Shown one piece after another: positions 1-13,241 of a stretch of DNA of 64,000 nucleotides. Position 1 is the stretch's first letter, and each line of letters begins with the position of its first letter. The position numbers and the translations under genes were made by a program. The stretch comes from Sweltsa coloradensis (taxonomy: Eukaryota; Arthropoda; Insecta; Plecoptera; Chloroperlidae), in NCBI GenBank assembly GCA_024449915.1, contig JAMZAV010000310.1, positions 310,001 through 374,000 on the forward strand, given 5' to 3'. Under the pieces are notes generated by a model, which was given only the letters and a program-made list of their open reading frames with translations, had not been told where the DNA came from and did not search any database.

Positions 1-2254
1 GCGTAGAACCCAATGCACCTATTTTTAACACCACTGTCTAATACTAATTTCAGTAACAAAAACATGTCAATTTGGATGTCATGTTTGGTTTATATCGTGA
101 GACGTGACACACACACAGGATGGACGGACAGAAAAGTATTTTGCATTGGGGAGCTTCGCTCTCTTGAACCTCTTCTGGTAAATTGTTTTACCTCAAGCCC
201 CCATTAATTTGTAATAGGCTCTTGCCTTCAGATTTTTTTTTTAATGAATATAAGATGTATTTCAATATTGTTCGATTTTATTGACAAGTAACGTTTAATT
301 TCAAAAGCAAATGACAAAACTCTCATAAAGATAATGACCCATTTACACTTGGGCGAGATGCCACTCCATAACGCAAGTAAAACGTGTATTGCGGGCTTGC
401 AATCTGCCCGCCTGCAGGCGCACCGTACGGTGTGGCGCTGGCGACAGACTGAAGAACTACTGGGGGTGTTGGTGTTTGCTCTATGGCAAGAACTCCGCGG
501 CAGAAGTAGATCCAGTGGACCTTAATGAATGATTGGTTATTAAGTACTGACTGCACATTTTGATGAAATTTATTATTAAATTAATAACCTTCGAGAACTC
601 TAAAGTTTAAACGTTCTAGATTAATTTTTCTAGAAAAATTCACTCTTGTACATGGATACACACCTTTTACTTTTGTTGGTAGGGTACTTGCGGCACATAC
701 TTCAAAGTTTTGTTAAAGTACAGTAAAAGCTTAAAAGCAGGGAGTAGAAAATTATTAGTGAAGACTAATTAGTCGAATAGCCCCCCTCCCTCCTCCCCCT
801 TGCCACCCTGCAATCCCCGCTCCGCACCACTGGGGGCTGCAAAATTACAACCTATTCGACTAAAATCGTCAATACCATGTTATTATCAACCGATCGGCCT
901 CCCACCATCTGAATGAAGTCTACAAAACTATTCACGGGCCCCTTGAACAGCGGTGTTGCATAATTCTAGTACAAGAGAGCTTCTTCAAGCTAGGAACCGT
1001 AGTTTGAAAATTGAGAATTCAATGCCCGATCAAGACAGCAACCTACCTTTACGACACGATAGCACGAGCTTTGACTTGTCATTCTACCTGACGGCAGAAA
1101 GGTAAACCACCTGTTACTCGAAGCTTCCCGCCGCCAACAACAGGTGGCAGTAGTGTGACCTGTAGGAACGCATTTTACCTGAGGCAGTTAGCTGTACATT
1201 GACACGACACGCACGCAGCCAGTCCAAAGTGACGCAGAGTTGCAGGTGCCGGGTAATCAGACGTAATGTGTTTAACAAATTTGTGATAGTGATTGGTGCA
1301 TTTATTGGTCACCCTATGGATATATTGGATACCTCGACTTGATTCTTATCATCGTAACAGTTGTAAGTACACTTTTAATCGGCCTAGGGCCTAGTATGCG
1401 ATAAGAGGAACGTAATGTATCTCTTAACTTTGAAGGATAGGCCCTAGGCCCAGGCCTAAGTAGAGTAGACATGTTGTTCCGTTGTGGGTAGGCCTAGCCT
1501 ACACGTCGTCGTTTCTTTATTTTCAGTTTTCCCTAATTCATTAGCATTTCACACATATGTACTGATTTTGATTGGCTAGGCATATTTACCTATTAGTTAT
1601 AACTTATTTATCTACTTTACGATGATGCTATACAACAGTGCACTAAGATCGAACGACGTTGATCAAGAACAAGCAAGTTGAATGGAACGTTTGTGCAGAC
1701 ATCGCCCTTATTACATCTTGTGCATGAAGAAAATTATGTGAATTGATTAATTGAAGGTCAATGTTTTGCAACCGATCGTAAAAATGTGTTACAACCCTAC
1801 CTAATCGACTCCTTAGTCCGTAGTGTAGTGTGCTGATGCACCCCAGCCAGGTAAACACCAAACACATAAAAGGACTAGGCCTATATCATCAGGATCAGTA
1901 TTTGGGAGATGTGACAAAGCACGAAGGCCAATCGAGATGATAGGGAGACAGACCTAGGTAGACACTAGACTTGGCGCTAGTCTACACTAAAATTGTTAGC
2001 CCATCTGTGGTAGGGTCTATGCCTGGGGGGGCCTACCTTGGCCCAGGGCCAGGCCAACCTACTGTACAAGGCTAAATATTATTTAATTTCTTGGTTTCTA
2101 AGTAGTTTATAGTTAGGCCTAGAGACTAGGGGTACATCACCTTTATTTTAATATCCCTTTCGATGACCGTAACTAGCCTTTTAGGCCTAAATTATTGATT
2201 CATCACAGAATAAAAAAGGATTCAGTAGGCTTACTAAACCTTCTAGTAAGGACG
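1..2254. other. No supported gene
   Basis: Only short, mutually overlapping frames without family resemblance. Contains many AGGCCT-type words seen throughout the window and a C-rich patch near 780-840. Confidence 0.6.
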
Positions 2255-2526
2255 CAGTGGCAGATCCGGGCGGATCCACGGGGGCGAGCGGTAGGGGTGA
2301 TCGGCCCTTCATACTTGAGTGGTCACGTTTTATTCTATAAAACAACAATAATTACAATAACAATACTACAACGGGGTGACAACATAACCGTACCAAACTG
2401 TATGGTAAATCCAATAAAACTTGTTTAAATATAAGCTCCCTTAAAAATAATTCCCTGGGGGCAGTGCGTTACGTTAACTCGATCCCCCCCCCCCCCCCCC
2501 GTACAGAGGTTCTGGATCCGCCCCTG
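2255..2526. mobile_element. hAT-like miniature inverted-repeat element
   Basis: The element begins CAGTGGCAGATCC and ends GGATCCGCCCCTG, which are imperfect inverted ends. It is flanked by a perfect 8-bp direct repeat TAAGGACG (2247-2254 and 2527-2534). The 8-bp TSD and CAG-type ends are those of hAT transposons. It has no coding capacity and is non-autonomous. A related intact element lies at 22785-23047. Confidence 0.85.
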
Positions 2527-2534
2527 TAAGGACG

Positions 2535-5500
2535 GTACAATATAATTATTATTTACATAGCTACAGTTCATACAGAAAGGGAGCAGGAAGCGGACCTTTG
2601 GATCCATATAACATAAATCATAATATTATATTATAGAATGTCCTGCCCCCGAAAGAGTACTAAAAATAATCTTGCCAATTGGCCTAATGTTATATTATGA
2701 ACCTCCGATTTGTAAGACTGAAGTTGCATGCACAACGAACGAAACGAAGCTAACCTACCAACCAGGCATTGGCATTGGCACGGTAGGGTAGGGTAGGCCT
2801 ACCGAGCCAAAGGGATATTTAACACAAAGCTTTGGGTTTCTACCCAAAGCACAAAGGGTAGTAGGCTACGTCTACGACGTATAGGCTATTGTAGCTAATA
2901 ATTGTTGCCATTTTTAGCCAACCAAATGTATTAATTACAATGCCTAATGCAGTTGTAATGGTATTTTTGTCTTTATTTTATTTCCGTTGACAGGTACAAA
3001 GTACATCTCTAATGGATATCGTCAAAACATTAAAAATACAGTAAAAGAAACAAAACCAAACGAAGCGAAAGCATATAGTAACAGTACCTGGTACCTACTA
3101 AAAGGTACAGATAATAATAGATAGCCTACATGATAAATAATATAAATTTTAATATTGAGTGAGGGGGAGGGGGATGGTAGATGAGGGAGGGTGAACGAAC
3201 GGCTACCGCTAACTACGAAAATAAATGCGTTATGCGGGAGCGGGATTCGATCCCACGTCCACGCCTCGGACTGGCACTACACACGGCTAGCTGTTACTTT
3301 CAGCCTGGTAATCTGTGACATGGCTATGGTGTGTTTGTGTGGCGTTAGGAAAACGCCTGTCGTTGATGGACGAGAGATCGAGCCTTGTTTCGTGCTGCAT
3401 TGGACTTGACGTCGTAAGTTCAAACGATAGGCTAGGGAATCGAATTTCACATATCCTCTAAAACACATTCGTTCGTACCGGTATGCATTGTTTATGAAAC
3501 TCCATTCTCGAACATCATTATTGCAAAGCATTAGGGCTAGTACCAGTGTTATATTACGGTATTTGCTAGTACACTATGAAATTTGAAAACACAGCCCGTT
3601 CAAAGTGCTGGATAAGAATGATTGCAAGAGGTCAACTTAGGCTCATAACCCCAGCAGAATTTTGGGGATCATTGATCGTGCAGATTCGGTACACCTTGGC
3701 CACCGAGGTATAAAATAGTAAGTCCACCAACCTAACGACGAACGTTGTATGACAATGGATTTTTAAATTTTCAAAACCAGATTTGATGAAATCCATTGGC
3801 TGTGGGCAAATTAAATGCCACACGTTTCTAGTTTATTATTTTTTGTACCAGTATGTTTAAATCGTGACGTAAATCCGTAATCGTAAAAGTGGTTCTGGAT
3901 GTTGGTTTCGGATTGAAGCGCAGTCGGTAGTCGTATTTTGATTTTTGACCTGTGCTCAGCGAACAGACTCGCAAGAACGGTTTGAGTCCCGTTTGATTCA
4001 AGCTACCTAAAGATGTAAGACTGAGTCGCTTCGATAGAACGAAGGACTATTACAACCAGTCCGTGCCGTGTGCTGGATAAGATTCTACGTCCCTTTAGAC
4101 TGGACCTGCACTTTGGACCGACGCCCCCACCATATGAGCCACCGCGGACGCCAACCCCGTTGTTAGCTGTCTATGGTGTAGGCCCCCTATGTCTATGGAC
4201 ATTACCGTTTCGGTTGGAAAGTAAAAACAAAGGTTTTGAAATGTTGGGTACGGTCACGGTCTGAGCTACTAGGTACCGGAACTGTACTAATACGGCGGTA
4301 CCTAAGCAGATCGCCCCCCTCTACCCGTCTTCAGTTGTTTTTTGGGCTATATTTCATGCAAGTGATTAGTCGGTATAGTACACAAGACAAGCCTAACCTA
4401 TTTTTCGTATTTCATTTTTCATTATTCATTACCATAACCATAACCTACTCCGTCCGTGGTCCGCACGCGGTCAACCTGGCGATCTCTCTGTTTAGGTTAG
4501 TGTTTACCCTACTTGGTATTCACTTTAGTGTTAACCGAGCTTAGTTCCTGCCGATACCGGAATCAGAGGTCATCAATTGGCATGACTCCATCTAATCAAC
4601 GGTTACGGTCACTGGAATCTGTGAGGGCTAGACTATTAGACCAGGTTGAACGTGAGAACTGAGAACTGTGGGCTAGAATCAGGAAATGACAGCAAAACGC
4701 GGAGATAACCTAGGCTGTCGTTCAAAAAAAAGGGTGGGGGGCGCCTTTCGGGACTCGAACCTTGAGCCGGTGAATTACTCTATAGGCATACACGTACGGT
4801 TGAAGTTAGGTGGGAGGGAGCGGGGGTACAGTGAGTCTAATTGAGATGGTTGATAATGTTGGGAGGACAAAGTGTGACACAGTCAGCCTTATATGCGGGA
4901 CTTCATATCCACGTCCCAGGGAGCTTCGGATCTACGCCCTAACGTTTGAGCCATCTGCTGGCGACCATAGCAATCATTAATTGTTGCCGAAGGAGGGCGA
5001 AACCGTTCAACCATCATCTAGACTCTAGTGCGTTCACTTGTCGGAAACCAATTGCTCTTATGCAGAGAACGGTGGAGTTCCTAAGGGCGAAACTAGTTTA
5101 AATATTATGGTAGTATTTCCCACTTCCCAGATATAACATAGGCTAAATCGTAAATATATCGGATTAAAATATAAAGCTGTGACGTTGTGTGTGAACCCTC
5201 AGCGTCCGGAGTGCCTACTTTCGTACTTTTCGGATTCCATGAAGGAACATCAACATTTTACTGTTACGTTTGAGCCATCGACAGATAAGTAAATAATTAC
5301 TTCACGTACATAGCCCCCTTTTCCATGTAGTCACAGTTTTATTTCGTGCGAGTGCTCAGTCCACAAAATCTTGCAATTTTTGGACGGTCCCAAAAGTTAT
5401 GTAAGTACCGGTACGACCAAATGGGGCCAAAATTAAATTAAAAAATCATGTAGGCCTCCCGAGGATTGGCATCACCTTTCTGAGTACCTAAAGAGTATGC

Positions 5501-6670
5501 ACACAAAGATTATCTTGATGGCTCCACAGTCCACCCTAGCCTACCTAATAGGCTGGGGGAGGAAAAGATTCAAAGGAAAAAGATATAAATCCTGCCTTTG
5601 GTAGGGGGATGTAAGGAAATGTTCCCGGGTACTTAACTCGCTCGTCTAACAACGATTTTGTCGTTTGCCTAGCCGATTAAAAAAAATTAATGTAGACGGT
5701 AGTTCATGGCGTTCCCATGCTAATTTGATTAAACGTTCAGTTCAGTACTACCGATATTATTCACTCAACGGCATCACACTATAATAGAGAACGGTGGGAT
5801 TACCAGTCCGAAACTATTTTGAAGCAATCGGACATGATAACAAAGCTGTAACGTTTCTTGTTACGCCAAGGATAAACCAAACAACAAAATAAGCCACTAA
5901 TCTTATCACATTCACCGCTAAACCTTCTTATCGGGGCGCTCTCCGATACCCCACTCTCCAATACCCCCCCAAACTTTTTAGTCTCCAATAATTTTATTAT
6001 TTTATCTTAATTGACGTGCTTGTATCATAATACTATATTATGTAATGTAAGAAAAGAAGCAAAAAATAAATAAATAAACTCCACTCTCCGTTGCTCTCCC
6101 ACCTACCTGCTCAAGAAGCCAATGCTACACTACGTAGGCCTAATACAAGCACGGTCTGCTACACGGTAAATTCAAAATGTTTCAATTTTCTTGTACAGTC
6201 TTGTGCCTCGTTTTCAAACTAGCCAGTATCATTAAAGGGGCTATTTACCCCCAAAATAAAATACTAGGTACGGCCACTAAATGACAGTTAAAAAAAATCA
6301 AACCTGCAACTTTACACGAAATTTTTATACTTTTAAATCCTGAAATTTGCGAAAATTTGCGTTTGGTTGGTTTCATAAATTGGCTTTTACCTGCTTATTT
6401 TTGTTTTACGTAGATAACAGAACATCACACCAATCTAGAATAGGCATTTAGAAAATCGTGTCTTGAAACCGTGCACAAATAAATATACACTCAAACACAC
6501 GTAATAATATGCGTTTCGAAATTACACCCCTTCTTGGTGATCAATATAATGTTTTGACTGAACCAATTGCCCAAATTAGGCTACAAAAAACAAAACTTAG
6601 AGGATTTACAGGAAAGTTAGCAGAGTAGTTATAAATAGGCCTACGTCAATGCCAATATTTTATTGGACCA
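2535..6670. other. No supported gene; diverged local duplication
   Basis: No exon-like frame was recognised. Short similar stretches near 5062-5100 and 5783-5822 (both around AGAGAACGGTGG), each followed by an AAGCTGTGACGTT-like word, suggest an old duplication about 720 bp apart. Confidence 0.45.
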
Positions 6671-7143
6671 AATTCTTTCGGGCGGTATTCTAAGCCCTGT
6701 CTCCTAAGGCCCTGGACCCTTTTTTGGCTTCTAAGCCCCTGTGACCGAAGGTTGTGCTACACGTTGCAAAGCGGGGCTAAGAAGACAAACCGGTCCGGGC
6801 TTTAGAAGACTAAAAGTCTTCTTAGGCCCTGTCTCCTAACGCCCGCACGATGTTTTTGTTCGGTCGCACACGTTGCAAGGCGGGCTGTACTTTGCTCGAG
6901 GTGAAACCATAAATTCCCAAATGTTGGTGGTGGGTGGGGGGATAAAAATAAATCATTAGCAATATTCGATTAATTAGATATTGCTTAACGTCTCATTTGA
7001 CTCGAAAATGTTGCAATTAAATCATGTAGGCATTGCAAAAGCACTGTTTTAATATGCAATGATCCAACTTTTCAACTCCGTTTGTTTGCTGTTAAATTAA
7101 CAAAAAAACTTCAAAACCTTTAACGTCGCTATTTTAAACGGGT

Positions 7144-7318
7144 ACTCTTTCGGTTGGTATGGACAGTTTTTTTTATGTGCACCTAGGCCTACAAAACCTT
7201 TAACGTCGCTATTTTAAATCTAAAGTACCTACAAAACCTTTAACGTCGCTATTTTAAATCTAAAGTAGGCCGACCTACTGATCAAAAACTGTCCATAGGC
7301 CCTACCAACCGAAAGAGT
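7144..7318. repeat. Nested inverted-repeat unit with tandem core
   Basis: ACTCTTTCGGTTGGTATGG (from 7144) is inverted at 7284-7318, where a 7-bp AGGCCCT-like insertion interrupts it. Between them a 38-39-bp unit containing AACCTTTAACGTCGCTATTT is repeated (7190-7267), with a third related word just outside near 7116. Confidence 0.7.
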
Positions 7319-7497
7319 TCCTTTAAACGAAAGTCATGAGAAATATTTCTTCGATTCCGTATCCGTATCCGTATCCGATTCCGATGCCGTATTCGGGTAG
7401 AGAGCGAACAAACAGACAGAAAAAAAACAAAAAAAAAACACTCGAGCAAAATTTTTTTGGGGTTCGGTGAAATTGAAGTCTTCGCTTCGCTCATCCA
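7319..7497 (-). mobile_element. 5' fragment of the TGGATGAGCG Helentron-like family
   Basis: Read on the minus strand it starts TGGATGAGCGAAGCGAAGAC followed by the family's C-rich, A-rich and CGATTT words. A (TATCCG)n-like patch sits near 7361. The other end with CTAG is missing, so this copy is truncated. Confidence 0.65.
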
Positions 7498-7725
7498 AAA
7501 ATCGATAATAATAAACACTTCAAAATTCGTTATCATTTCTTATGGCTCATGGGAACGAACAAGGTTTTCGTGCGGGCGTTAGGAGACAGGGCCTAAGAAG
7601 ACTTTTAGTCTTCTTAGCCCCGCTTCGCAACGTGTAGCACAACCGTCGGTCACAGGGGCTTAGAAGCCAAAAAAAGGTCCGGGGGCTTAGGAGACAGGGG
7701 CTTAGAAGCGGACACCAATTCTTTC

Positions 7726-8908
7726 AAGGTCACGGGCATCCTCCTAAAGAAAGTCCCATGTTATTTCTTATGGGTGCACTTATATTTAGCATGGACTTTG
7801 GAAATCTGGTATAGCAGGTAGGTGAGTGTGGCATCGGAGATGCGCCCTTGTTATCGGCTCAACTCGAGTCGATGTGGCCTCCACAAAATGTAGGCCTAGT
7901 CTATTTATTGTTAGAGGTAGGCCCTACGTGTGCGTGTACATTTCCAAGTGTCATTTTATAGCGTTTTGTAGCATCTATTTTTTGGCCACCTTCAAAACCT
8001 TGGGTATCATGAACTTTTTTCATGTTGGTTTTTAATTTGAAATTTGGTCATAAAGGTTGAATTAATATCAACTGAGTAAAAATTTGTACCCTCTAAACAA
8101 ATTGTAGGTACCGTGACCGAACTATGAAAAATTAATTAAAATAAGACCGGAAAACTAAAGTTTTAAGGGAAAAAATAGCGCTTTGTAGCATCTATTCACA
8201 AAACGCTATTTTCACGTATCTCTACCTACTGTACATGTTTATAGTGTCCGTAGGCCTACACTCCACCAGTGACGTAGGCTACGGTTCGGTCATTCGAGCC
8301 GCCCTTCTAAAACATGAGGACTAATGATGTTATTTTGTCATACACTGAGGTGTGGGAATTGTAATTAGCTATTTGTGGTATGGTAGTGGTACATATTAAT
8401 TATACTTTATATGCCCTATACGGTACCCAGGTTCTGTAGTATGCTTGAATGCAGTTCTGATAGTTATGCCTATTAGTAACTAATTAACGTAAATCACGTA
8501 TAGCTACGGTGTAATTGCATAATTTTTGTATTAACTCAGGCTCGCCCACAGTTAACGTATAGTCAGCTTTTAAAAGTGAAAGATCTTGCAATTCATGCAT
8601 GCTTATTGCATTAGGCCTCCTAGGACTAGCATACTAGCCTACTCCTTGACCGCTTGGCTGTTTGCCGTTGCCGTCCGCCGTGGATCAAGTGGTTATCAAA
8701 GAATATCCTTGAGCCATGGTTGGGGAACAGCAGGTCCGAAGCACACATGGCGTGGGTTCGAACTTCGAATTGTTTGTACTAAACGGAGCCTTTAAAAAAT
8801 TTCCTTCATCCTCGCCTATCAGGCGTCGTCTCCAATAACAGTTGGCCTACTGCATTTTTCACATACAAAATTACTCGTTCAAATTTGTCTGGTTTCATTG
8901 GGATTGCC
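7726..8908. other. No supported gene
   Basis: Nothing recognisable beyond short AT-rich and AGGCCT-containing sequence. Confidence 0.5.
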
Positions 8909-9052
8909 GGGCGCGGTATTCTAAGGCCATGTCTCCATTCTGTCTCCTAAGCCCCTGAACCTTTTTCCATCTTCTAAGCCCCTGGTACCAATGGTTGTGC
9001 TTCACGTTGCGCGTTTTTTGTTCAGTCCCACACGTTGCGAAGCGGGCTGTAG
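8909..9052. mobile_element. Single arm of the long-TIR family
   Basis: GGGCGCGGTATTCTAAGG, then CTGTCTCCTAAGCCCCTG and CACACGTTGCGAAGCGGGCT match the left arm of the element at 6680-7716. No second arm was found nearby. Confidence 0.65.
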
Positions 9053-9378
9053 GCCTACTTTGCAATGTAGTGTAAGTGTAACTATTAATTCCTAAATGGG
9101 GTGGTCGGGGGGGGGGGGGCGGCGTCTATTAAAATAAATCATAGCTTTAAAGCGAAAGTCTGCTGTGCTACATGGATGAAGTGATAGCAATATTCGAAAA
9201 TGTAGCATTAAGTTATGTATGCATTGCAATAGGACTGTTTTTAATTTATAACAATTATGTGTTTTTATGTTATATTTGAGTAGGATTGATTTTATAGTGA
9301 GAATTCATTCATAGTGTTAAATGTTGATAGAGAATTGGTTTTGGGAGAACTAACACTCAAAAATGTGTTTTTCTAAAA

Positions 9379-9550
9379 CGCACCAAATGCACTCTAAAAA
9401 CCTGATCTTGAACATTTTCGCCTGCGGCGCAATTAGTAAGGGGCTCCGCCCCCCATACCCCCCTTGCGTCCGCGCTTAGTCCCTTTCCCACGACTGTACA
9501 TGCACACGCAAATCGCCCCCCCCCATGATTATGTCCTAGATCCGCCACTG
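9379..9550 (-). mobile_element. Truncated CAGTGGCGG hAT-like element
   Basis: On the minus strand it starts CAGTGGCGGATCTAGGACAT and closely matches the first part of the element at 22785-23047, including AAGCGCGGACGCA and the CGGCGCAGGCGAAAAT stretch. The far terminal repeat is absent. Confidence 0.75.
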
Positions 9551-10440
9551 GAAGAGAGGAAATTGTTCATCTACAGAAGAGCGTGAGAAAACATAGATTG
9601 TCGGTGTTAAAAATCGTGAACTTGTTATCAAAAAACGCTAAATCACTCACGCGTCTATAGTCGTACACCATCCATTGATTGACCGCTATAAATTGAGTAT
9701 TGCCATTGCCAAACAATAAAAACGATACTTTAGAAATTCAAAAATTATTCGTTTAGCGTTCTGTAATTTCGAGATCGGTTTTACTACCTCCCTGGTATTG
9801 TCAATGCTAATGTTAGTCTATCCATTCGTTTCGAATGCTTGACGTTGAGATGGGCTGACCTACTTACTCTCTCAGCCATCAACGTGTCGGGTTTGTAGGC
9901 GTTACACTAGCACGGTCTACCTGTGGCGAGTGGTATTATCCTCTCGGTATAGGTACCACTTATTGCTGGCGATATGACCATAGTTACCATCACAACTCCA
10001 CGTCTTTAGTTGAGAGTGTAGCACATGCTCTTGGTCAGAAAGTTGTGTCGACACGTTGCTCGAATCACCTTTCATTCACGTAGGCCTGGCCTATAACAAT
10101 GAAAAATCCTACATTCTTAAAAATAAAGTCAAGGATTTGAGCAAGTATTCTTGTTTCTAGGCAACTTAGTTACTCCTATCGGGCACAGCTTTCGTAAAAG
10201 TCTGATTTTGGAGGTTTTTGTTGCCGTTTCCACCACCCCTTGAAACCGCAATTAAATACAAAATTAAAAAATGGCAATAAAAAGGCACTGACCGTTTTAT
10301 TTTACTAAACCTAGGGCCTAAACCTAAACGAACCCATATAAAAGAAACGTCTCTTGCTTCACTTTTGTTTTTGTAATAACACATAGGCCTAATAATGAAA
10401 TAGTTTGTTATGAATATTAGGTAGGTATATGTATATATTT
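9551..10440. other. No supported gene
   Basis: No exon or element boundary could be identified here. Confidence 0.5.
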
Positions 10441-11009
10441 TGGATGAGCGAAACGAAGACTTCAATTTCACTGACCCCCCCAAAAAAATTTGCTTGTTTT
10501 TTTTTTGTTCGCTCTACCGGTCAAACGGCATATATGCGATCTTGATGAAAATTGGAGGGGACCTTCGAAATCTCTGAACTTAGACCTGCCACGTTTTTGG
10601 ATACAATCGAAGAAATATTTCTCATGAAACTTTACGATTTTTTCGATTTTTAATGCGATATTTTCGTGACACTTGGGCCGATTCTGACCAAACGGTTGGG
10701 GCTACAACCTACAACGTTCATATTTTACATGGAGATTAAGGTAATGGTGATGTATTGCCTTTTGAAAGAAAATGTTGAAAAGGTTAGCCAGAATCCATAT
10801 AAATAACGGTTTTAATATAAGTTTTTTGTGGTAGGCCTATATGATAACAATTAACAATTAAGTAACATTTAACAATATAGAAACTTGACAACAATCACCT
10901 ACAATGCGTTCAAAAAGCACTTGTGTGAAAATTTCGCACGCAAACTAAAAACTTACAAAAAAGCTCATCCATCAACGCGACTAAAAAAAGCGTTCGCGAA
11001 GCGGCCTAG
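10441..11009 (+). mobile_element. Helentron-like non-autonomous element (copy 1)
   Basis: Starts TGGATGAGCG after a T. A weak inverted copy (AAGCTCATCCA) lies near 10960. A hairpin AACGC-N12-GCGTT follows, then GCGAAGCGGCCTAG, with T next. The interior carries the family's CTTCGAAATCTCTGAACTTAG and CGATTTTT words. No helicase or Rep frame is present, so it cannot move by itself. Confidence 0.75.
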
Positions 11010-11784
11010 TTTTAAAAGAACAACCTCTTTGCATTCATTCACATTCTCGGTCAGGGGCACATTACAGATCAGCTGACGTCGGTAGAAATATACCAATTAG
11101 GCCTACCCAAGTTGTATAGTGTATAGGGCCTATATATGTAGTAATAAATGTACATCACACACTACACATGTAAGAAGGTATATGGTACCCCTGAGCACTT
11201 CAGTTCCTCGTCCATAATCATGTTATTTGCGATGTCTACTAATCATGTTTTAGAGGATCTTTAGTCTCATCGAGACGATGATAGCCTATATTATGCCTGG
11301 GTCACCAGCTGACATTGGCTTTGTTCAATGGTAGTTTTAATTTAAATTTCACAAGTCAGTGAGTCTTAATCATTATCCAACTCGCCCAAAATCTAAGATT
11401 GTCTCATTAAGATGGGTTTAATTTGTTGGAAACTTTGTGCAAATATTCGTACACATTCATGATCTGTCGACTATGTTTTGGCAGGTGGTCCATGACAGGC
11501 CATGCATGCACGCAAGATCGCTAGGGCGTAACTCTGTATGCTCACTTTGAACATTCATCTTATTGTTGTTATACTTGGCTGTGTTTGCATTTATTACATC
11601 TGGCAAAATGCAATAATAGCTTACAATGAGCGCACAACCCACTCACTCGGAAGCTAACTTAGGCCTAGGCCAAGTACGTGGTAATACCACGAATTATTAG
11701 TAAGAAAAGAACTAAGAGTGCGATTGAAGCAAATCTAAAATTATCCCATCTAGGCCTACTGCAAAATTCTTCTACACCGACAAT

Positions 11785-11930
11785 GTCAGCTCAAGCGCTA
11801 AGCGAACCTTGATTTGGGAGGTCTCGGGTTCGAATCCCGTCGTGACCGTCAATCCTGACTGAAGTTTATTTCCGAGGTTCTCCTAGTTATACCTAGTCCT
11901 AGTCCATCTGAAGAGGGGCATACATTGCAC
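11785..11930 (+). repeat. tRNA-like SINE fragment
   Basis: A B-box-like GGTTCGAATCC sits inside a potential T-arm (CGGGTTCGAATCCCG). No complete acceptor stem or anticodon arm can be folded, so this is more likely a SINE than a tRNA gene. Confidence 0.35.
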
Positions 11931-11935
11931 ATTGT

Positions 11936-12713
11936 TGGATGAGCGTAGCGAGCGTAGCGAGCGGAGCGAAGATTCCATTTCACTACACTGGAGAAAAAAA
12001 TCCGGAATGTTTTTTTTTTTTTTTTTTTTTTCTGTATTTTTGTCTGTTTGTTAACACGATTCCGGCTAAACCGATAATCCGATTGCGATGAAATTTTATG
12101 GAGGTCTTCGAAATCTCTGAACTTAGAACTGCCACGTTTTTGAGCACAATCGGAAAATTATTTCTCATCAAAATCGCAATTTTACGATTTTTTTCGATTT
12201 TTAAAAAATTTCTTCGACTTATAACACCTACATGCTTTATCCGATTTTGATGATTTTTTCACAGAACCATAATTTTATGAATTAAGATATTCTTGTAAAA
12301 TTTGAGCGCAATCGAAAAATTATTTTTTATAAAAATCGAAATTTTACGTGTATTTTTCTTTTTAAAACAATTCTTTGACTTTTAACACCTACATGCTTTA
12401 TCCGATTTTGATGATTTTTTCACAGAACCTTAATTTTATGAATTAATATATTCTTGTGAAATTTGAGCACAATCGAATAACTATTTCTTATGAAAATCGA
12501 AAATTTACGATTTTTTTCTTTTTTTAAATTACGATTAATTAAATAAATTAAAGATTAAAGTTTATTTTTCATTAAATTTAAATTAATTAAAAAAAATCTT
12601 CAACTAAGTAATGATTTTTTCACAGAACAACAGAAAATCCATATAACACATGGTAGCTCAATGCACCAATTACGCTCATCCAACAACGCGGCGGGACTTA
12701 AGCGTTTTCCTAG
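11936..12713 (+). mobile_element. Helentron-like non-autonomous element (copy 2)
   Basis: Starts TGGATGAGCG after a T; inverted CGCTCATCCA at 12673-12682; hairpin AACGC-N12-GCGTT; ends CCTAG before a T. The interior holds a tandem unit of about 161 bp (CACCTACATGCTTTATCCG at about 12229 and 12389). It faces copy 3 as an inverted pair. Confidence 0.82.
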
Positions 12714-12975
12714 TTATATGTAACAGGTAGGTACTTAAAAATGTAATGAGCGAGATTTTGTATTCTAGTTAGTAGCCTATTTTAAATTATTCAGAAATAT
12801 TTTATTCATTGTAGGCCTACGGTGTAAAATGTAGAAATGACAATACAAGACGATCGCCAGCTTTCCAATCATAATTCCGCTCACATAATTAGGTTTAAAA
12901 GTTACAAAAGGGAAATAATGTGTTGCTCTATAATGTTCTACTCAACTAGCACAAATTATGTAAATTTGATGATTT

Positions 12976-13031
12976 ACGATGTTCTCCAAATATATTTTGC
13001 TGAACGATGTTCTCCAAATATATTTTGCTGA
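12976..13031. repeat. Tandem duplication, 28 bp x 2
   Basis: Two identical units starting ACGATGTTCTCCAAATAT lie head to tail, which suggests a recent slippage or duplication. Confidence 0.95.
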
Positions 13032-13241
13032 AAACGGGGGGATCCATCGATTATCTTTGTTCTAGAAGCATATTTTAATTTTTCCCCCTTCTAGTATGCA
13101 TGAACTAACTTTTAATTAACATTCAATGGTATCACAAGTTCACACGTTAGTTTTTGACCGTTTGCAAGAAATATTAGGAAATATATTAATTTGAAAATAA
13201 TGTTAGGAGCAAATCATTTCCGACGAACTATTGTTTAAAAA

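Larger units (their letters stand above)
6680..7716. mobile_element. Long-TIR DNA element with 9-bp target duplication
   Basis: Inverted arms of roughly 160-200 bp (about 6680-6870 and 7555-7716) share CTAAGCCCTGTCTCCTAAG, AAGACTTTTAGTCTTCTTAG and ACACGTTGC words. The perfect 9-bp repeat AATTCTTTC flanks both sides (6671-6679, 7717-7725). Long TIRs plus a 9-bp TSD point to a Mutator-like element. No transposase frame remains. The middle holds three copies of an AACCTTTAACGTCGC word and a Helentron-like fragment. Related single arms occur at 8909-9052 and 24238-24315. Confidence 0.7.

Noticed and set aside
1180..1370. Possible first exon ending at TT|GTAAGT near 1360
   Set aside because: The exon side of the donor is poor and there is no supporting frame or promoter motif.
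10441..11009. First read as a simple TIR (cut-and-paste) miniature element
   Set aside because: The inverted partner is not terminal; homology between copies continues about 30-40 bp past it to CTAG/CTAA, and no target duplication exists apart from flanking T residues.
11815..11850. Possible tRNA at GGTTCGAATCC
   Set aside because: A B-box is visible but no complete cloverleaf; more likely a SINE fragment.
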